Positions 4,380 to 5,312 of a stretch of 5,312 bases of DNA are shown here, in pieces. The notes below the pieces were generated by a model. It had not been told where the DNA came from and ran no database searches. It saw nothing but the letters and a program-made list of their open reading frames with translations. Each line of letters starts with the position of its first letter. Position 1 is the stretch's first letter. The position numbers and the translations under genes are program-made. The stretch is from positions 1-5,312 of the forward strand of contig DRLE01000259.1 in assembly GCA_011051475.1 (NCBI GenBank), read 5' to 3'. The DNA comes from Gammaproteobacteria bacterium. Lineage in GTDB: Bacteria; Pseudomonadota; Gammaproteobacteria; SZUA-229.

Positions 4380-5312
4380 CTATTCGTCCGCAGGCTCGTT
4401 ATCCGTGCTGTTTTGATCTGCCTGGGGCGCGGCTTTTTTCCCTTTCGGTTTGTAACCCTTGACCGTGATTTCCATATTGGTTTTTATCGGGGTTTCTTTC
4501 AGGATTTTTTTATCAACGACCTGATCGTCCCGGGGTGCAGTGCTTTCTGCTTCAGGACGACTTTCCAGTGACTGTTCATCACGGTACAGGTCTTCATCGT
4601 CAAACAGCTCGTCCTCGTTGAAGTCGTCTTCCTGCTGTGGCGGGTTGCCGTCATATATCAGGTACTGGCGGCGCAGTAACCAGGCATCGCGGACATAGGC
4701 ATAGCGGTCGGGAATGCTCTCATCGAGAATATTGCTGGCCTTGAGCAGGCCGGCGCGAACGTCGGTGTACTTGATGGCCAGGTTGGCAATGGTCTGGTTA
4801 AGTGTATTGCGTTTGAACACCGGGTCGAAATAGGTCCAGTCAACCAGCAGGGCGCCGGAATCACGAATGGTGCGCGGACCGATAAAGGGAAGCACCACGT
4901 AAGGGCCGCTGGGTACGCCCCAGACCGCCAGCGTCTGGCCGAAATCCTCGTTGCGCTTGGGCAGGTCCATATAGGTGGCGACATCGATCAGGCCGAACAC
5001 GCCGAAGGTGGAGTTGAAGACAAAGCGCGCGGAGGTGATGGCGGCGGCATGCAGTTTGAACTGCAACAGCTGGTTAAAGAACACAACAATGTCATCGAGG
5101 TTGCTGTAGAAGTTACTGACGCCCTTGCTGGCAAAGTCGGGCATGACGAAGTTGTACCCCTTTGCCACGGGTTTGAAGGCATAGTGATCCATGGTGTCAT
5201 TGAGCTCAAACATGGCACGATTAAAGCTTTCCAGCGGGTCGTCCGGATTGGGCGGACCTTGCACGGTGGCGCAGCCGCCAGTGAAAATGGCGGACAGGAG
5301 CAGCAGGCAGAA
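4380..5312 (-). CDS. mlaA: MlaA (VacJ) outer-membrane lipoprotein, partial at its 5' end
   Basis: MlaA is the outer-membrane component of the Mla system, which removes misplaced phospholipids from the outer leaflet and passes them to MlaC and the MlaFEDB transporter. The frame is open to the right edge, so the first codons are missing. Visible N-terminal residues are hydrophobic FCLLLLSAIF followed by TGGC, a plausible lipobox, with the cysteine encoded at 5271-5273; a GTG at 5264 is therefore internal, not the start. Counting from that GTG codon, family blocks are DPLESFNRAMFELND (9-23), SNFYSNLDD (50-58), the FNSTFGVFGLIDVAT segment (83-97), FGQTLAVWGVPSGPYVVLPF (108-127) and RDAWLLRRQYLIYDGN (192-207). 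About 87 residues follow, far longer than in E. coli MlaA (251 aa): an acidic stretch (212-241), a lysine-rich stretch (252-277) and an acidic end. No mlaBCDEF genes are adjacent. Confidence 0.95.
   Translation of the reverse strand, partial: FCLLLLSAIFTGGCATVQGPPNPDDPLESFNRAMFELNDTMDHYAFKPVAKGYNFVMPDFASKGVSNFYSNLDDIVVFFNQLLQFKLHAAAITSARFVFNSTFGVFGLIDVATYMDLPKRNEDFGQTLAVWGVPSGPYVVLPFIGPRTIRDSGALLVDWTYFDPVFKRNTLNQTIANLAIKYTDVRAGLLKASNILDESIPDRYAYVRDAWLLRRQYLIYDGNPPQQEDDFNEDELFDDEDLYRDEQSLESRPEAESTAPRDDQVVDKKILKETPIKTNMEITVKGYKPKGKKAAPQADQNSTDNEPADE

Noticed and set aside
5262..5264. GTG at 5264 as the mlaA start
   Set aside because: The frame stays open upstream to the window edge and encodes a hydrophobic signal segment and lipobox cysteine, as required of this lipoprotein.

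Overview
The window looks like chromosomal DNA from a gammaproteobacterium. This rests on close resemblance of Kbl, MtfA, Gmm, the YmdB-type macrodomain and MlaA to the E. coli proteins as I remember them; no species can be named. The coding genes are ordinary housekeeping or accessory metabolism. I see no phage, transposase, CRISPR array, toxin-antitoxin pair or RNA gene.

Layout. Positions 1-44 are a 7-bp tandem repeat that runs off the left edge and stops 5 bp before the start codon of kbl (50-1243, +; threonine degradation). An inverted-repeat element built from CACAGAG units (1283-1391) separates kbl from a two-gene unit. That unit is an mtfA-like M90 metallopeptidase (to 2247, +), whose apparent start region lacks a normal start codon, and a cation diffusion facilitator (2247-3152, +), which overlaps the mtfA stop codon by one base. 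A second CACAGAG element (3160-3292) begins 7 bases after the transporter stop. Then come gmm (3327-3776, +; GDP-mannose hydrolase of the Nudix fold) and a MacroD/YmdB-type macrodomain hydrolase (3819-4322, +), 42 bp apart and probably co-transcribed. Convergent to these, on the minus strand, is mlaA (4380 to the right edge), an outer-membrane lipoprotein gene whose first codons lie beyond the window. It has an unusual charged C-terminal tail.

How the genes fit together. The metallopeptidase and the metal transporter are tightly coupled, so shared metal physiology is a reasonable but unproven idea. gmm and the macrodomain gene both encode small hydrolases acting on nucleotide-linked sugars. 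kbl has no tdh partner downstream; one could lie to the left of the window.

The least explained material is non-coding: the two CACAGAG elements, the start-adjacent heptamer tract, and the ATC-ATC start region of mtfA. I did not find a clearly new multi-gene system here.
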